64,000 nucleotides of DNA, from NCBI GenBank assembly GCA_016709675.1, contig JADJMH010000012.1, positions 1-64,000 on the forward strand, in the 5' to 3' direction. Position numbers and translations under genes: made by a program. Below, one piece after another: positions 9,291 to 18,611 of this stretch (position 1 is its first letter; every line of letters starts with the position of its first letter). The notes beneath the pieces are model-generated. The model was not told where the DNA came from and ran no database searches. It saw nothing but the letters and a program-made list of their open reading frames with translations. Origin of the DNA: Candidatus Accumulibacter proximus (GTDB lineage Bacteria > Pseudomonadota > Gammaproteobacteria > Burkholderiales > Rhodocyclaceae).

Positions 9291-12200
9291 ATGTCTGAAG
9301 CACTGACGGCCGTCTGGCCAGGCAAACCATATCCCCTGGGCGCAACCTGGGATGGACAAGGGGTCAATTTCGCCTTGTTCGCCGAGTATGCAGACAAGGT
9401 CGAGTTGTGCCTGTTTGACGGCAGCGGACGACAGGAACAACAGCGCATCGAGCTGGGCGAGCAAACCGACCAAATCTGGCATGCGTATCTGCCTGAAGTG
9501 CGTCCGGGCCAGTTGTACGGCTACCGGGTCCATGGTCCTTATCGGCCAGATGAGGGACACCGCTTCAATCCGCACAAGCTGCTGCTGGACCCCTACGCCA
9601 AAGCGATTGTCGGCGCCGTCGAGTGGAGCGATGCCCAGTTCGGTTACCGTATCGGCAGCCCCCGCGAGGATTTGAGCTTCAGCCGCCGCGACAGCGCGCC
9701 CGGCATGTTCAAGTGCCAGGTGATCGATCCCGGCTTTGATTGGGACGGGGACCGCCCCCCCAATGTTCCCTGGCATCAAACTGTCATCTATGAACTGCAC
9801 GTCAAGGGCTTCACCCGCCTGCACCCGCGCATTCCGCCGGAAATGCGCGGCACCTATGCCGGGCTGAGCACCCCGCCGGTCATCGACCACCTCAAGCGCC
9901 TGGGCGTGACCGCGGTGGAGTTCCTGCCAATACAGACCTTCGTCGACGACCGCCATCTGCTGGACCGAGGGCTGAAAAACTACTGGGGCTACAATTCCAT
10001 CGGCTACTTCGCCCCCGATCCACGCTATTCCGCCAGCGGTCGTCTCGACGAATTCAAGCATCTGGTCAAGACCCTGCACGCCGCCGGTATCGAAGTGATC
10101 ATGGATGTGGTCTACAACCACACCGCCGAGGGCAACCATCTGGGGCCGACGCTGTGTTTCCGCGGCATTGACAATGCCGCCTATTATCGTCTGGTGGCGG
10201 ACGCTCCCCGCTACTACATGGACTACACCGGCTGCGGCAATACCTTGAACATGATGCATCCCCGGGTATTGCAACTGATCATGGACAGCCTGCGCTACTG
10301 GGTCATCGAGATGCACGTCGATGGTTTCCGTTTTGATCTGGCAGCTGCCCTGGCCAGGGAACTGCACGAAGTGGATCAGCTCGGCGCGTTCATGGACATC
10401 ATTCACCAGGACCCGGTCCTGTCGCAGGTGAAGCTGATTGCCGAGCCCTGGGACCTGGGGGACGGCGGCTATCAGGTGGGCAACTTCCCGGTCGGCTGGA
10501 CCGAGTGGAATGGCAAGTACCGGGACGTCGTGCGCGATTACTGGCGCGGCGAGGGGGGCCTGATGGGCCAGCTGGCTTACCGTCTCACCGGTTCCAGCGA
10601 CCTGTACCAGCACAGTGGCCGCCGACCCTATGCCAGCATCAACTTCATCACCGCCCATGATGGCTTTACGCTCTACGACCTGGTCAGCCACAACGAAAAG
10701 CACAACGCGGCCAATGGGGAAGACAACCGCGACGGCGACTCGCATAACCGCAGCTGGAATTGCGGCGCCGAAGGCGATACGACAGACCCCGAGGTGCTCC
10801 AACTGAGGCAGCGGCAGCGACGCAATCTGTTGGCGACGCTGCTGCTCTCGCAGGGCGTGCCGATGCTGCTGGCGGGCGATGAAATGGGACGCACCCAGCG
10901 AGGCAACAACAACGCCTATTGCCAGGACAATGAACTGAGCTGGGTCAATTGGGATCTGGCATGGACGTCGGACAACCAGGAACTCTTCGAATTCACCCGT
11001 CGCCTGATCGAGCTGCGCAGCCAGCATCCGGCGCTGCGGCGGCGACACTTTTTCCAGGGGCAGCGCATCCGCGGCGCCGGGGTCAGGGATATCATCTGGC
11101 TGCGTCCGGACGCGGGCGAGATCAGCGATCAGGACTGGGATCATCATCATGCCCGTTGCTTCGGCCTGTACCTGGTCGGCGAGGCCCTGGAAGAGCAGGA
11201 TGAACGCGGCCAATGGGCGAAGGACGACGATTTCCTGTTGCTGCTGAATGGCCACCACGAGGCGATTCGCTTCACTTTGCCGTGGAAGGGGGACTGCGAA
11301 CTGGTACTGGATACCACCCTGGCCGATGGCGGCAAGGGGCGGCAGGTCAGCGACCAGTCGTATGGCCTGGAGGGCCGTTCGCTGGCGCTGCTGACCCAGC
11401 GGCGTCAGGCTGGCCGCGTGGCGGAGCCGCTACTGCGCCGGCGCTATTTCATGCCCTTCGGTGCGCAAGTGCTGGAGGGTGGGCGGGTTCGCTTTCGCCT
11501 GTGGGCGCCAGCGGCCGAGCGGGTGGACCTGTCGCTGCAGAAACCCGGGGGTCACTCCCTCCTCCTGGCGATGGAAGCCAGGGAAGCCGGCTGGTACGAA
11601 TTGACCAGCGACCAGGCGACGGTGAACGACCTCTATCGCTATCGGATCGATGGCTCTGGCGAAGTCCCGGATCCAGCCGCCCGTTACAATCCCCAGGGCG
11701 TGCATGGTCCCAGTCAGGTGATCGAGCCGGGTCAGTTCGTCTGGAACGACCGCAACTGGCGGGGCCGGCCCTGGGAGGAAGCGATCATCTATCAGCTGCA
11801 TGTCGGCGCTTTTACGCCGCAGGGTACCTTCGCTGCGGTCAGGGAACGACTGGATTACCTGGTGGAACTGGGCGTCACCGCGATTCAACTGCTGCCGGTC
11901 GGGGCCTTTGCCGGTGGGCATAACTGGGGTTACGACGGCGTGCTGCCATTTGCCCCTGCCGCCAGTTATGGCCATCCGGACGAGCTGAAGGATCTGGTGC
12001 AGACCGCCCACCACAAGGGACTGATGGTCCTGCTTGATCTCGCCTGTCACTACTTCGGGCCAGAGGGCAATTACCTGTCCGTTTACGCGCCGCCGTTCTT
12101 CGCCCGTCGCGCGACCGATCTCGCCGGCAGGAGCATCGACGTCACGCTGGCGGTCGCAAGCGAGTTCGTCATCCACAATGCGCTGTACTGGTTGGAGGAG

Positions 12201-13220
12201 TTCCATCTCGATGGCTTGCGTCTGAATGCGGCTCTGCTGCAGGAACATGCCGGCGAGCTGGACCTGTTGGAAGCGCTCGCCGACGCCGTCCGTGAGGGTC
12301 CCGGCAAACACCGCCACTGCCACTTGCTGCTGGGGCATGATCAGCGGGCTGCCCACTATCTCCACTGGAATGATCACAGTACTCCGCGGCGCTATGAAGC
12401 CGTCTGGAATGACGCCGCCCAGCAGGCCATGCAGGAAGTGTTGATCAGCGCATCGGCAGGCGCGGTCGGTACCGCCCGGCCGCTCGACCAGCTCGGCGCC
12501 TGCCTGAGCAGGGGGATTGCCGACGGCGGGTCAGATCGCCTGCTGCCCACTGCTTGCGTGACATTCCTGCAGGACTATGCGCGAATCGGCGACCGAGCAC
12601 TAGGCGAGCGTCTCCACCAGTTGACGTCAGCGCGGCCACTTGGCGCGATGGTGGCGACATCGCTGTTGGCGCCAATGCCACCGGCGCTGTTCATGGGTGA
12701 AGAGTTCGCCGCCGCGCAGCCGTTCCTCTATTTCTGCGACTTCAACCCGGACCTGGTCAAGAACATGGCCATCAACCGGCGCAAGTCCTTTGCCCATCTC
12801 CAGGGGTTTCGCACGACCAGGACGCGGGCGCGCATTCCAGACCCCACCGATCCGGCCACGTTTCAGCGCTGCAAACTGGACTGGAATAGCGTGAGTCAGT
12901 CACCGCATGCTGACTGGCTGGATTTTTATCGCCGCCTGCTGGCCGTTCGCCGCCGGGAAATCTGTCCCCGATTGACCGGCATGCACGAAGAAACCGTTCG
13001 CCATGCCTTGATCGGCGGGCGAGGCCTGTCGATCCGGTGGACGCTCGGTGACGACTCAGTACTGACCCTGTTGGCAAACTATAGCGGGGTTCCTCTGGAG
13101 GGACTGCAGCGGCCTGCCGGTGCCGTCCTCTGGGCCGAGCCGGGCGAAGCCGATCATGCGCTGACGCAGGGGCGGCTGTTGCCATGGTCGGTCGTGTGGT
13201 TGCTGCGGGGTGCTGCCTGA
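9291..13220 (+). CDS. glgX: Glycogen debranching enzyme GlgX fused to a degenerate TreZ-like GH13 domain
   Basis: A 1309-residue two-module protein. Residues 1 to about 700 are a complete GlgX/isoamylase that cuts alpha-1,6 branches of glycogen. They include a CBM48 start, MDVVYNHTAEGN, nucleophile D349 in GFRFDLAAAL, acid E385 in IAEPWDLG and D457 in ITAHDGFTLYDL. From about 715 a second protein begins (FGAQVLEGGRVRFRLWAPAA) that follows malto-oligosyltrehalose trehalohydrolase (TreZ) throughout, including YQLHVGAFTPQGTF and NWGYDGVLPFAP. Its catalytic positions are replaced: region I NH is H920-Y921, the nucleophile Asp is N979 (GLRLNAA), the acid Glu is G1015, and the NHD motif is D1095-Y1096-A1097. 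The second half is thus probably a non-catalytic, perhaps glucan-binding, module. glgB follows 79 bases downstream. Confidence 0.92.
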   Translation: MSEALTAVWPGKPYPLGATWDGQGVNFALFAEYADKVELCLFDGSGRQEQQRIELGEQTDQIWHAYLPEVRPGQLYGYRVHGPYRPDEGHRFNPHKLLLDPYAKAIVGAVEWSDAQFGYRIGSPREDLSFSRRDSAPGMFKCQVIDPGFDWDGDRPPNVPWHQTVIYELHVKGFTRLHPRIPPEMRGTYAGLSTPPVIDHLKRLGVTAVEFLPIQTFVDDRHLLDRGLKNYWGYNSIGYFAPDPRYSASGRLDEFKHLVKTLHAAGIEVIMDVVYNHTAEGNHLGPTLCFRGIDNAAYYRLVADAPRYYMDYTGCGNTLNMMHPRVLQLIMDSLRYWVIEMHVDGFRFDLAAALARELHEVDQLGAFMDIIHQDPVLSQVKLIAEPWDLGDGGYQVGNFPVGWTEWNGKYRDVVRDYWRGEGGLMGQLAYRLTGSSDLYQHSGRRPYASINFITAHDGFTLYDLVSHNEKHNAANGEDNRDGDSHNRSWNCGAEGDTTDPEVLQLRQRQRRNLLATLLLSQGVPMLLAGDEMGRTQRGNNNAYCQDNELSWVNWDLAWTSDNQELFEFTRRLIELRSQHPALRRRHFFQGQRIRGAGVRDIIWLRPDAGEISDQDWDHHHARCFGLYLVGEALEEQDERGQWAKDDDFLLLLNGHHEAIRFTLPWKGDCELVLDTTLADGGKGRQVSDQSYGLEGRSLALLTQRRQAGRVAEPLLRRRYFMPFGAQVLEGGRVRFRLWAPAAERVDLSLQKPGGHSLLLAMEAREAGWYELTSDQATVNDLYRYRIDGSGEVPDPAARYNPQGVHGPSQVIEPGQFVWNDRNWRGRPWEEAIIYQLHVGAFTPQGTFAAVRERLDYLVELGVTAIQLLPVGAFAGGHNWGYDGVLPFAPAASYGHPDELKDLVQTAHHKGLMVLLDLACHYFGPEGNYLSVYAPPFFARRATDLAGRSIDVTLAVASEFVIHNALYWLEEFHLDGLRLNAALLQEHAGELDLLEALADAVREGPGKHRHCHLLLGHDQRAAHYLHWNDHSTPRRYEAVWNDAAQQAMQEVLISASAGAVGTARPLDQLGACLSRGIADGGSDRLLPTACVTFLQDYARIGDRALGERLHQLTSARPLGAMVATSLLAPMPPALFMGEEFAAAQPFLYFCDFNPDLVKNMAINRRKSFAHLQGFRTTRTRARIPDPTDPATFQRCKLDWNSVSQSPHADWLDFYRRLLAVRRREICPRLTGMHEETVRHALIGGRGLSIRWTLGDDSVLTLLANYSGVPLEGLQRPAGAVLWAEPGEADHALTQGRLLPWSVVWLLRGAA

Positions 13221-13299
13221 TGCCAGTTACGATAGCAAGAGCCGGTGACGTCTTACGCATGTCACAACCGATTGACCCTGACCAAGGGAAGGAATAATC

Positions 13300-15471
13300 A
13301 TGATAGAAGCCAAGTTGAATGACGAAATGATCCGAATCGCCGAGGCTCGCCACCACGATCCGTTTTCGGTGCTGGGAAGGCATCCTTGCGGTGAAGGCGT
13401 TGTGGTGCGGGCCTACATCCCGCACGCGACGGAAGTTTCCATCGCCGAAGGCAATTTGCCGCTGGAACGCATTCCGGATTCCGATTTTTTCCAGTGGCAG
13501 GGTTCTGGCAAGAACCTTCCGGCGCACTATCGCCTGATCTGGCGCGATACCTGGCATCACGACCATATTGCCCACGATCCTTATAGCTACCTGCCGCAGA
13601 TCCCGGATTTCGATCTGCACCTTTTCGGCGAAGGCAGGCACAGTCACGCCTATAACTTCCTCGGGGCAAACGAACATGAGATTGACGGCGTCGCTGGCAT
13701 CCTGTTCGCCGTCTGGGCACCCAACGCCGAGCGCGTGAGCGTCCTGGGTGACTTCAATCACTGGGACGGTCGTCGCCACCCGATGCGCGTGCGTCCGGGG
13801 AGCGGCGTATGGGAGCTGTTCATTCCCGACATCGCCTCCGGTATCTTCTACCGCTTCGAGATCAGGAACCGGAACAGCGGCGAGGTGCTCACCAAATCAG
13901 ATCCCTACGGCCGACGCTTCGAGATGCGGCCGGGAAATGCATCGATTGTCGCTCCTCGCTCGACTTACGTCTGGCAGGACACCGCCTGGATGGAGCGGCG
14001 CGTCGCGGCCGACTGGCAGCATGCGCCGATGTCTACCTATGAGGTGCATCTCGGCTCCTGGCAGCGTGGCTATGAAGGGGAATTCCTCAACTACCGCGAG
14101 TTGGCCAGGCAACTGGTCGAGTATGTGACCCGGATGGGCTTCACCCATATTGAACTCCTGCCGGTCACCGAGCATCCCTTTGATCAGTCGTGGGGCTACC
14201 AGGTCACCGGCTATTTCGCGCCGACCAGCCGTTTCGGCACACCGGACGAATTTCGCTACTTCGTCGATCTCTGCCACCAGAACGATATTGGCGTGATTCT
14301 CGACTGGGTCCCTGCACATTTCCCCAAGGATGCCCATGCGCTGGCGCGGTTCGACGGCACGGCGCTCTACGAGCACGAGGATCCACGCAAGGGCGAACAT
14401 CTGGACTGGTCGACGCTGATCTTCAATTTCGGCCGCAACGAGGTGAAGAACTTCCTGATTTCCAGCGCCGTTTATTGGCTTGACGAGTTCCATATCGACG
14501 GTTTGCGGGTGGATGCCGTCGCTTCCATGCTCTATCTCGATTACTCGCGCACCGAATGGGTGCCCAACCAATACGGCGGCCGGGAAAACATCGAAGCAAT
14601 CGATTTCCTGCGCCAACTCAACGCCACAACCCACACGGAAGCTCCCGGCACGCTGGTCATCGCCGAGGAATCGACGTCCTGGCCGCAGGTGACGCGCCCG
14701 ACCTACATTGGCGGGCTGGGTTTCGACATCAAGTGGAATATGGGCTGGATGAACGATACCCTGCGCTACATGGCACAGGAACCGATCTACCGCCAGTACC
14801 ATCATGACCTGCTCACCTTCAGCATGCTCTATGCGTTTTCAGAGAACTTCATGCTGCCTTTCTCGCATGACGAAGTGGTGCACGGCAAGGGCTCGATGAT
14901 CAACCGCATGCCAGGCGACGAATGGCAGCGTTTCGCCAATCTCAGACTGCTCTACACCTACATGTTCACTCATCCGGGCAAGAAGCTCCTGTTCATGGGC
15001 ACCGAGTTCGGTCAAGGTCTCGAGTGGAACAGCGCGGGGGTACTCGATTGGTATGTCCTCGACTTTCCTTTGCATGCCGGCATGCAAACTCTGGTGAAGG
15101 ATCTCAATCACCTGTATCGTCGCTCGTCCGCCCTGCATGGCAACGAGTTCGAGTGGCAGGGCTTCGAGTGGATCGATTGCCACGATTCCCAACAGTCGAT
15201 CCTGAGCTTCGTCCGCAAGACTGACGATGAATTCGTCGTGGTGATCGTAAACTTCACCCCCGTTCCGCGTATGGATTACCGCATTGGCGTGCCGCAACCG
15301 GGCAGCTATCGAGAGATCCTCAACTCGGATTCGCATTTCTACGGCGGTGGCGATTTGGGCAATGGCGACGGGCCGCTTGTCGCCGAGGAAGTGCCGTGGA
15401 TGAACCGACCGTATTCATTGTCCGTTACGGTGCCGCCGCTTGCCGGCATTGTCCTGGCGCTGAGCACCTGA
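13300..15471 (+). CDS. glgB: 1,4-alpha-glucan branching enzyme
   Basis: A 723-residue GH13 enzyme that transfers alpha-1,4 chains to form alpha-1,6 branches in glycogen. It has an N-terminal domain (HHDPFSVLGRHP), a CBM48 (FAVWAPNAERVSVLGDFN) and the catalytic barrel. Visible barrel motifs are ILDWVPAHFPKD, the nucleophile region GLRVDAVASMLYLDYSR, the acid in VIAEESTSWP and LPFSHDEVVHGK. Length matches the family. The ATG has AAGGGAAGGA about 8 bases upstream. Together with the upstream GlgX fusion it forms a glycogen branching/debranching unit, consistent with a glycogen-storing organism. Confidence 0.97.
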   Translation: MIEAKLNDEMIRIAEARHHDPFSVLGRHPCGEGVVVRAYIPHATEVSIAEGNLPLERIPDSDFFQWQGSGKNLPAHYRLIWRDTWHHDHIAHDPYSYLPQIPDFDLHLFGEGRHSHAYNFLGANEHEIDGVAGILFAVWAPNAERVSVLGDFNHWDGRRHPMRVRPGSGVWELFIPDIASGIFYRFEIRNRNSGEVLTKSDPYGRRFEMRPGNASIVAPRSTYVWQDTAWMERRVAADWQHAPMSTYEVHLGSWQRGYEGEFLNYRELARQLVEYVTRMGFTHIELLPVTEHPFDQSWGYQVTGYFAPTSRFGTPDEFRYFVDLCHQNDIGVILDWVPAHFPKDAHALARFDGTALYEHEDPRKGEHLDWSTLIFNFGRNEVKNFLISSAVYWLDEFHIDGLRVDAVASMLYLDYSRTEWVPNQYGGRENIEAIDFLRQLNATTHTEAPGTLVIAEESTSWPQVTRPTYIGGLGFDIKWNMGWMNDTLRYMAQEPIYRQYHHDLLTFSMLYAFSENFMLPFSHDEVVHGKGSMINRMPGDEWQRFANLRLLYTYMFTHPGKKLLFMGTEFGQGLEWNSAGVLDWYVLDFPLHAGMQTLVKDLNHLYRRSSALHGNEFEWQGFEWIDCHDSQQSILSFVRKTDDEFVVVIVNFTPVPRMDYRIGVPQPGSYREILNSDSHFYGGGDLGNGDGPLVAEEVPWMNRPYSLSVTVPPLAGIVLALST

Positions 15472-15780
15472 TGCTGCGTGAGGACTACTGCGGAACGTAA
15501 ACTCGGAGAAAGCGTATGTGACTGGATCCCGGAGCCACGCGCGCACGACGACTTCACCATGGGGGGCCATGTTTGCTCGGACTAGCATGGGGTTGCCGGC
15601 AGCACGGCCCGCTTGTCAATCTGTGGCGCGCGTGCCGGACCGGCAACTTCGGATGAGATACCGCGAGGACCTTGAGATCAGCGGGCGACTGTCGTGCCTT
15701 GGCGCCGCCGGGGTGGGCAAGGCAAACAGAGCCCGCTGGCAACAAACGGTTCAGTGCAACGCCGAATTCATTTTCGTCAT
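15472..15780. other. Intergenic stretch after glgB
   Basis: About 310 bases with no gene or RNA that I can support, and no clear hairpin terminator directly after glgB. Confidence 0.4.
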
Positions 15781-16926
15781 ATGATCCTGTCACTACTGGC
15801 CTTTGCCTCGGCGTTCCTGATCGAGGGACTCGGAACCTGGATTTCAATAATTGGCCTATCGAGCCTCTTCAGTGCCGATCCCATCATCATTGCATTGGCG
15901 GCAGCGCTTGACATAGGCAAGGTGGTCACCGTTTCCTTCCTGTACAAACGATGGAGCACGGCACCCAGGATGCTTCGGGCCTACATGATTCTGGCCACAG
16001 CGGTATTGATGATCATCACCTCTGCTGGCGCGTTCGGGTACCTCTCCGCCGCGTTCCAGGGAGCCATCAAGGATACCAAGCAGCAGCAAGTCCTGGTCAC
16101 TGCAATTGCGGAGGAGAAGGCGAAGCTGGAGGCGCGCAAGAAAGAGATTGACGCCCAGATAGCCAAGCTTCCCTCAAACAGCGTGCGCGGGCGTCAAAAG
16201 CTCATTGCTGCCTTCAAGGGTGAAGCGGACCGCATCACCCTGCGTCTGCAGCAACTGGACACTGAACTACCGAAGTTGCGCGTCCAGGAGATCGCCCTGA
16301 ACACGCATGCGGGACCCATAGTCTACGTTTCGCAGGCGTTCGACGTGTCGGTGGAGCAGGCGGTCAAGTACGTGATCCTGGTCATCATCTTTGTGTTTGA
16401 CCCGCTCGCGATCGCACTTCTCGTCGCCGGCAACTTCCTGTGGGAGACGCGGGCACGAGAAAGGCAGGCGTCGGCGGCCCCTTCCGGGCAACCCGACAAG
16501 GTCACCACAGAGCCGCTTCAGGAAACGCGGGCTAGCCTTGCAGGAGCTGCGCCAGCCCATACGCCCCTTGAAGTGGCTGACCCCGAAGAGGTGTCGATAG
16601 CCAGGTGCGAAGTGCCGGAAGATAGTGCTGCGATTCATCTTGGACCCGGCCCATCACCGGTTCACTTCGCAACATCGCAGAATCCGAGCGCGCAGCCCGG
16701 AGTTCAACCGCCCATGACAACAGGCTTGGCCACCGTTGACGGGGGACTTGCGGACGCCAATGTGGCGGTGACAATCCCTGCGGATGAGCCCTTACCGTGC
16801 CCTCGAGATCGGGAGCAAGCCATTCGTGAGAAAGCGTACTATATCGCCGAGCAGCGTAGATTTGCCGACGGCACGCCTGCCGACGATTGGGCCCTGGCAG
16901 AGAAAGAGCTCGAGAAGGACCTGTGA
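15781..16926 (+). CDS. Phage-like multi-pass membrane protein with coiled coil
   Basis: A 381-residue protein. Three hydrophobic segments lie near residues 1-25, 30-50 and 62-88. They are followed by a charged coiled coil (about 95-170, KLEARKKEIDAQIAKL), a fourth hydrophobic segment (YVILVIIFVFDPLAIALLVAG) and a long disordered Pro/Ala-rich tail. The arrangement (an ALDIGKVVTVSFLY segment, then the LMIITSAGAFGYL helix and a coiled coil) resembles a membrane protein I recall from large tailed phages. That resemblance is from memory and not checked. It has no clear Shine-Dalgarno at the ATG and no phage neighbours. Function unknown. Confidence 0.65.
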   Translation: MILSLLAFASAFLIEGLGTWISIIGLSSLFSADPIIIALAAALDIGKVVTVSFLYKRWSTAPRMLRAYMILATAVLMIITSAGAFGYLSAAFQGAIKDTKQQQVLVTAIAEEKAKLEARKKEIDAQIAKLPSNSVRGRQKLIAAFKGEADRITLRLQQLDTELPKLRVQEIALNTHAGPIVYVSQAFDVSVEQAVKYVILVIIFVFDPLAIALLVAGNFLWETRARERQASAAPSGQPDKVTTEPLQETRASLAGAAPAHTPLEVADPEEVSIARCEVPEDSAAIHLGPGPSPVHFATSQNPSAQPGVQPPMTTGLATVDGGLADANVAVTIPADEPLPCPRDREQAIREKAYYIAEQRRFADGTPADDWALAEKELEKDL

Positions 16927-17199
16927 ACGGTCGCGTGATGACCGGCATCTGCGGCTGAAACCCGGCTGATCAACCGGCTTGACGGCCAATCGGCGTCGGC
17001 AGCTGTCTCGGGCAGGATCTCGCCAAGCAGTCTTCCGGAAACGCATTGCTCGCAAGACAACAGGCCGTCGGGCGTCGCAAGAGTGACTGCCAAACGGGCA
17101 CACATCGCCGCTGGACTCGCTAGCATCCCGCGGTCAGCTCTGCCGATCGTCGGGTTGCCAAAAGCCCAATGAGCGCACAACCCTGAAGAAAGGAAGCCC

Positions 17200-18468
17200 A
17201 TGACCACCATTGGCCTGGCTGGAGCTGGGACCATCGGTTCCGGCCTGATCAGCCTCCTCAACACATCTCCGGTCGCCCGGAACCTGCGGCTCAAGACCGT
17301 ACTGGTCCGCGACCTTGCCAGGCCCAGACCGGGAATCCCCGCCGGAACCCCCCTGACCGCGCGCTGCGACGAGCTGACCGACGATCCCGAGATCGATATC
17401 GTGGTGGAACTGCTCGGTGGCGTCGACGAGGCCTTTCGGGTCGCCAGCCGGGCCCTTTCTCGGGGCAAGGCCGTGGTCACGGCCAACAAGAACCTGCTGG
17501 CCGAACGGGGCCCCGAACTCTTCGCCCTGGCCGCAAAGCACAGGGCGCCACTAGGGTTCGAAGCCAGCGTCTGCGCCGGCATCCCCATCATCCGGACCCT
17601 TCAGGAAGCCCTCCGCGCCGACCGGATCACCTCCCTGGAAGGAATCGTCAACGGGACGACCAACTATCTGCTCACCCGGATGAGCGAGGAGCGTGCTTCC
17701 TACCAGGACTGTCTGGCCGACGCCCAGCGGCTGGGACTTGCCGAACCCGACCCCGACTACGATGTTTCGGGGAAGGATGCGGTCTGCAAGGCCGGCATTC
17801 TGGCCACCCTTGCCTTCGGGGCGTACGTGGACTTCCGGCGGATCCCCGCTTCGGGCATCGACACCCTGGAGCTGGAGGACGTCCGCCAGGCCGAAGCCAT
17901 GGGTTACCGGATCAGGCTGGTCGCTGCAGCGCGGCGGTCTGCCGACGGCCGACTCGACGCCGAGGTGGCCGCGGTTCTGCTGCCACTGGGCCACCCCCTG
18001 GCGTCGATCCGCATGGAGTACAACGCCGTGCTCATCGAAGGCGAAGGCCTGGGAAAGGTTCTTCTTTCAGGAAAGGGAGCCGGGCCTGCGCCGACGTCAG
18101 TGAGCCTGCTGGCCGATCTGCTTGACATCGCCGAGGGCCGGGGCCGGATTCCCGGGGCGGACCACCCGTTCGTCGCCGGCGTGTCTGATCTTGGCAACCG
18201 CCAATCCGCGCCGGCCCGCTACTATCTGCGGCTGTCGGTTCCCGACCGGACAGGCACCCTCGCCCACGTCGCCGGGCTTTTCGCTCGGCATGACATCAGT
18301 ATCGCCTCGTTCCTCCAGCCCGAGGTACCCGACGCTGCCGGAAGGGCTCTCGTGCCCCTCATCCTGACCACCCACAGCACCAACCGCGCGCGCCTCGACC
18401 TGGTCCTCGACGCTCTGGCCAAGGCAGGCTGGGGGCGGAGTGTCGTGCTGCGCATCCAGGATGACTGA
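17200..18468 (+). CDS. hom: Homoserine dehydrogenase
   Basis: A 422-residue NAD(P)-dependent enzyme that reduces aspartate semialdehyde to homoserine on the path to threonine and methionine. Rossmann motif GLAGAGTIGSGL at the N-terminus, then VVTANKNLLAE, the substrate domain signature (IVNGTTNYLLTRM, PDYDVSGKDAVCKAGILA with the catalytic Lys), and a C-terminal ACT regulatory domain starting YYLRLSVPDRTGTLAHV. The start has GAAAGGAAG about 6 bases upstream. No other amino-acid genes are next to it, unlike the usual hom-thrC pairing. A second genomic copy is possible. The fold assignment is firm. Confidence 0.93.
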   Translation: MTTIGLAGAGTIGSGLISLLNTSPVARNLRLKTVLVRDLARPRPGIPAGTPLTARCDELTDDPEIDIVVELLGGVDEAFRVASRALSRGKAVVTANKNLLAERGPELFALAAKHRAPLGFEASVCAGIPIIRTLQEALRADRITSLEGIVNGTTNYLLTRMSEERASYQDCLADAQRLGLAEPDPDYDVSGKDAVCKAGILATLAFGAYVDFRRIPASGIDTLELEDVRQAEAMGYRIRLVAAARRSADGRLDAEVAAVLLPLGHPLASIRMEYNAVLIEGEGLGKVLLSGKGAGPAPTSVSLLADLLDIAEGRGRIPGADHPFVAGVSDLGNRQSAPARYYLRLSVPDRTGTLAHVAGLFARHDISIASFLQPEVPDAAGRALVPLILTTHSTNRARLDLVLDALAKAGWGRSVVLRIQDD

Positions 18469-18611
18469 CAGGGCAGCAATGATCACCACCTCTGGCGGCA
18501 TCGAAGGACCCGGCAAGAGCCTCGCGTGCCGGCCCGAACAAGATCGGTGACGGCATCGGCGCGCAAGCTCGCCAGTCGGCGATAATGCGTGTAACCGACG
18601 TTCCAACCCGC

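Noticed and set aside
9096..11258. A 720-codon open frame on the minus strand opposite glgX
   Set aside because: It is antisense to a well-identified enzyme, has no family-like motif and arises from high GC at third positions. The same holds for long antisense frames opposite the sulfatase (31592-34162), dsbD (6276-7499), bamB (62403-63641) and der (61171-62406).
16930..17150. A natural-looking minus-strand stretch (LATPDGLLSCEQCVSGRLL) upstream of hom
   Set aside because: No start, no family match and it runs into the antisense of hom. It could be a remnant, but I cannot support it.
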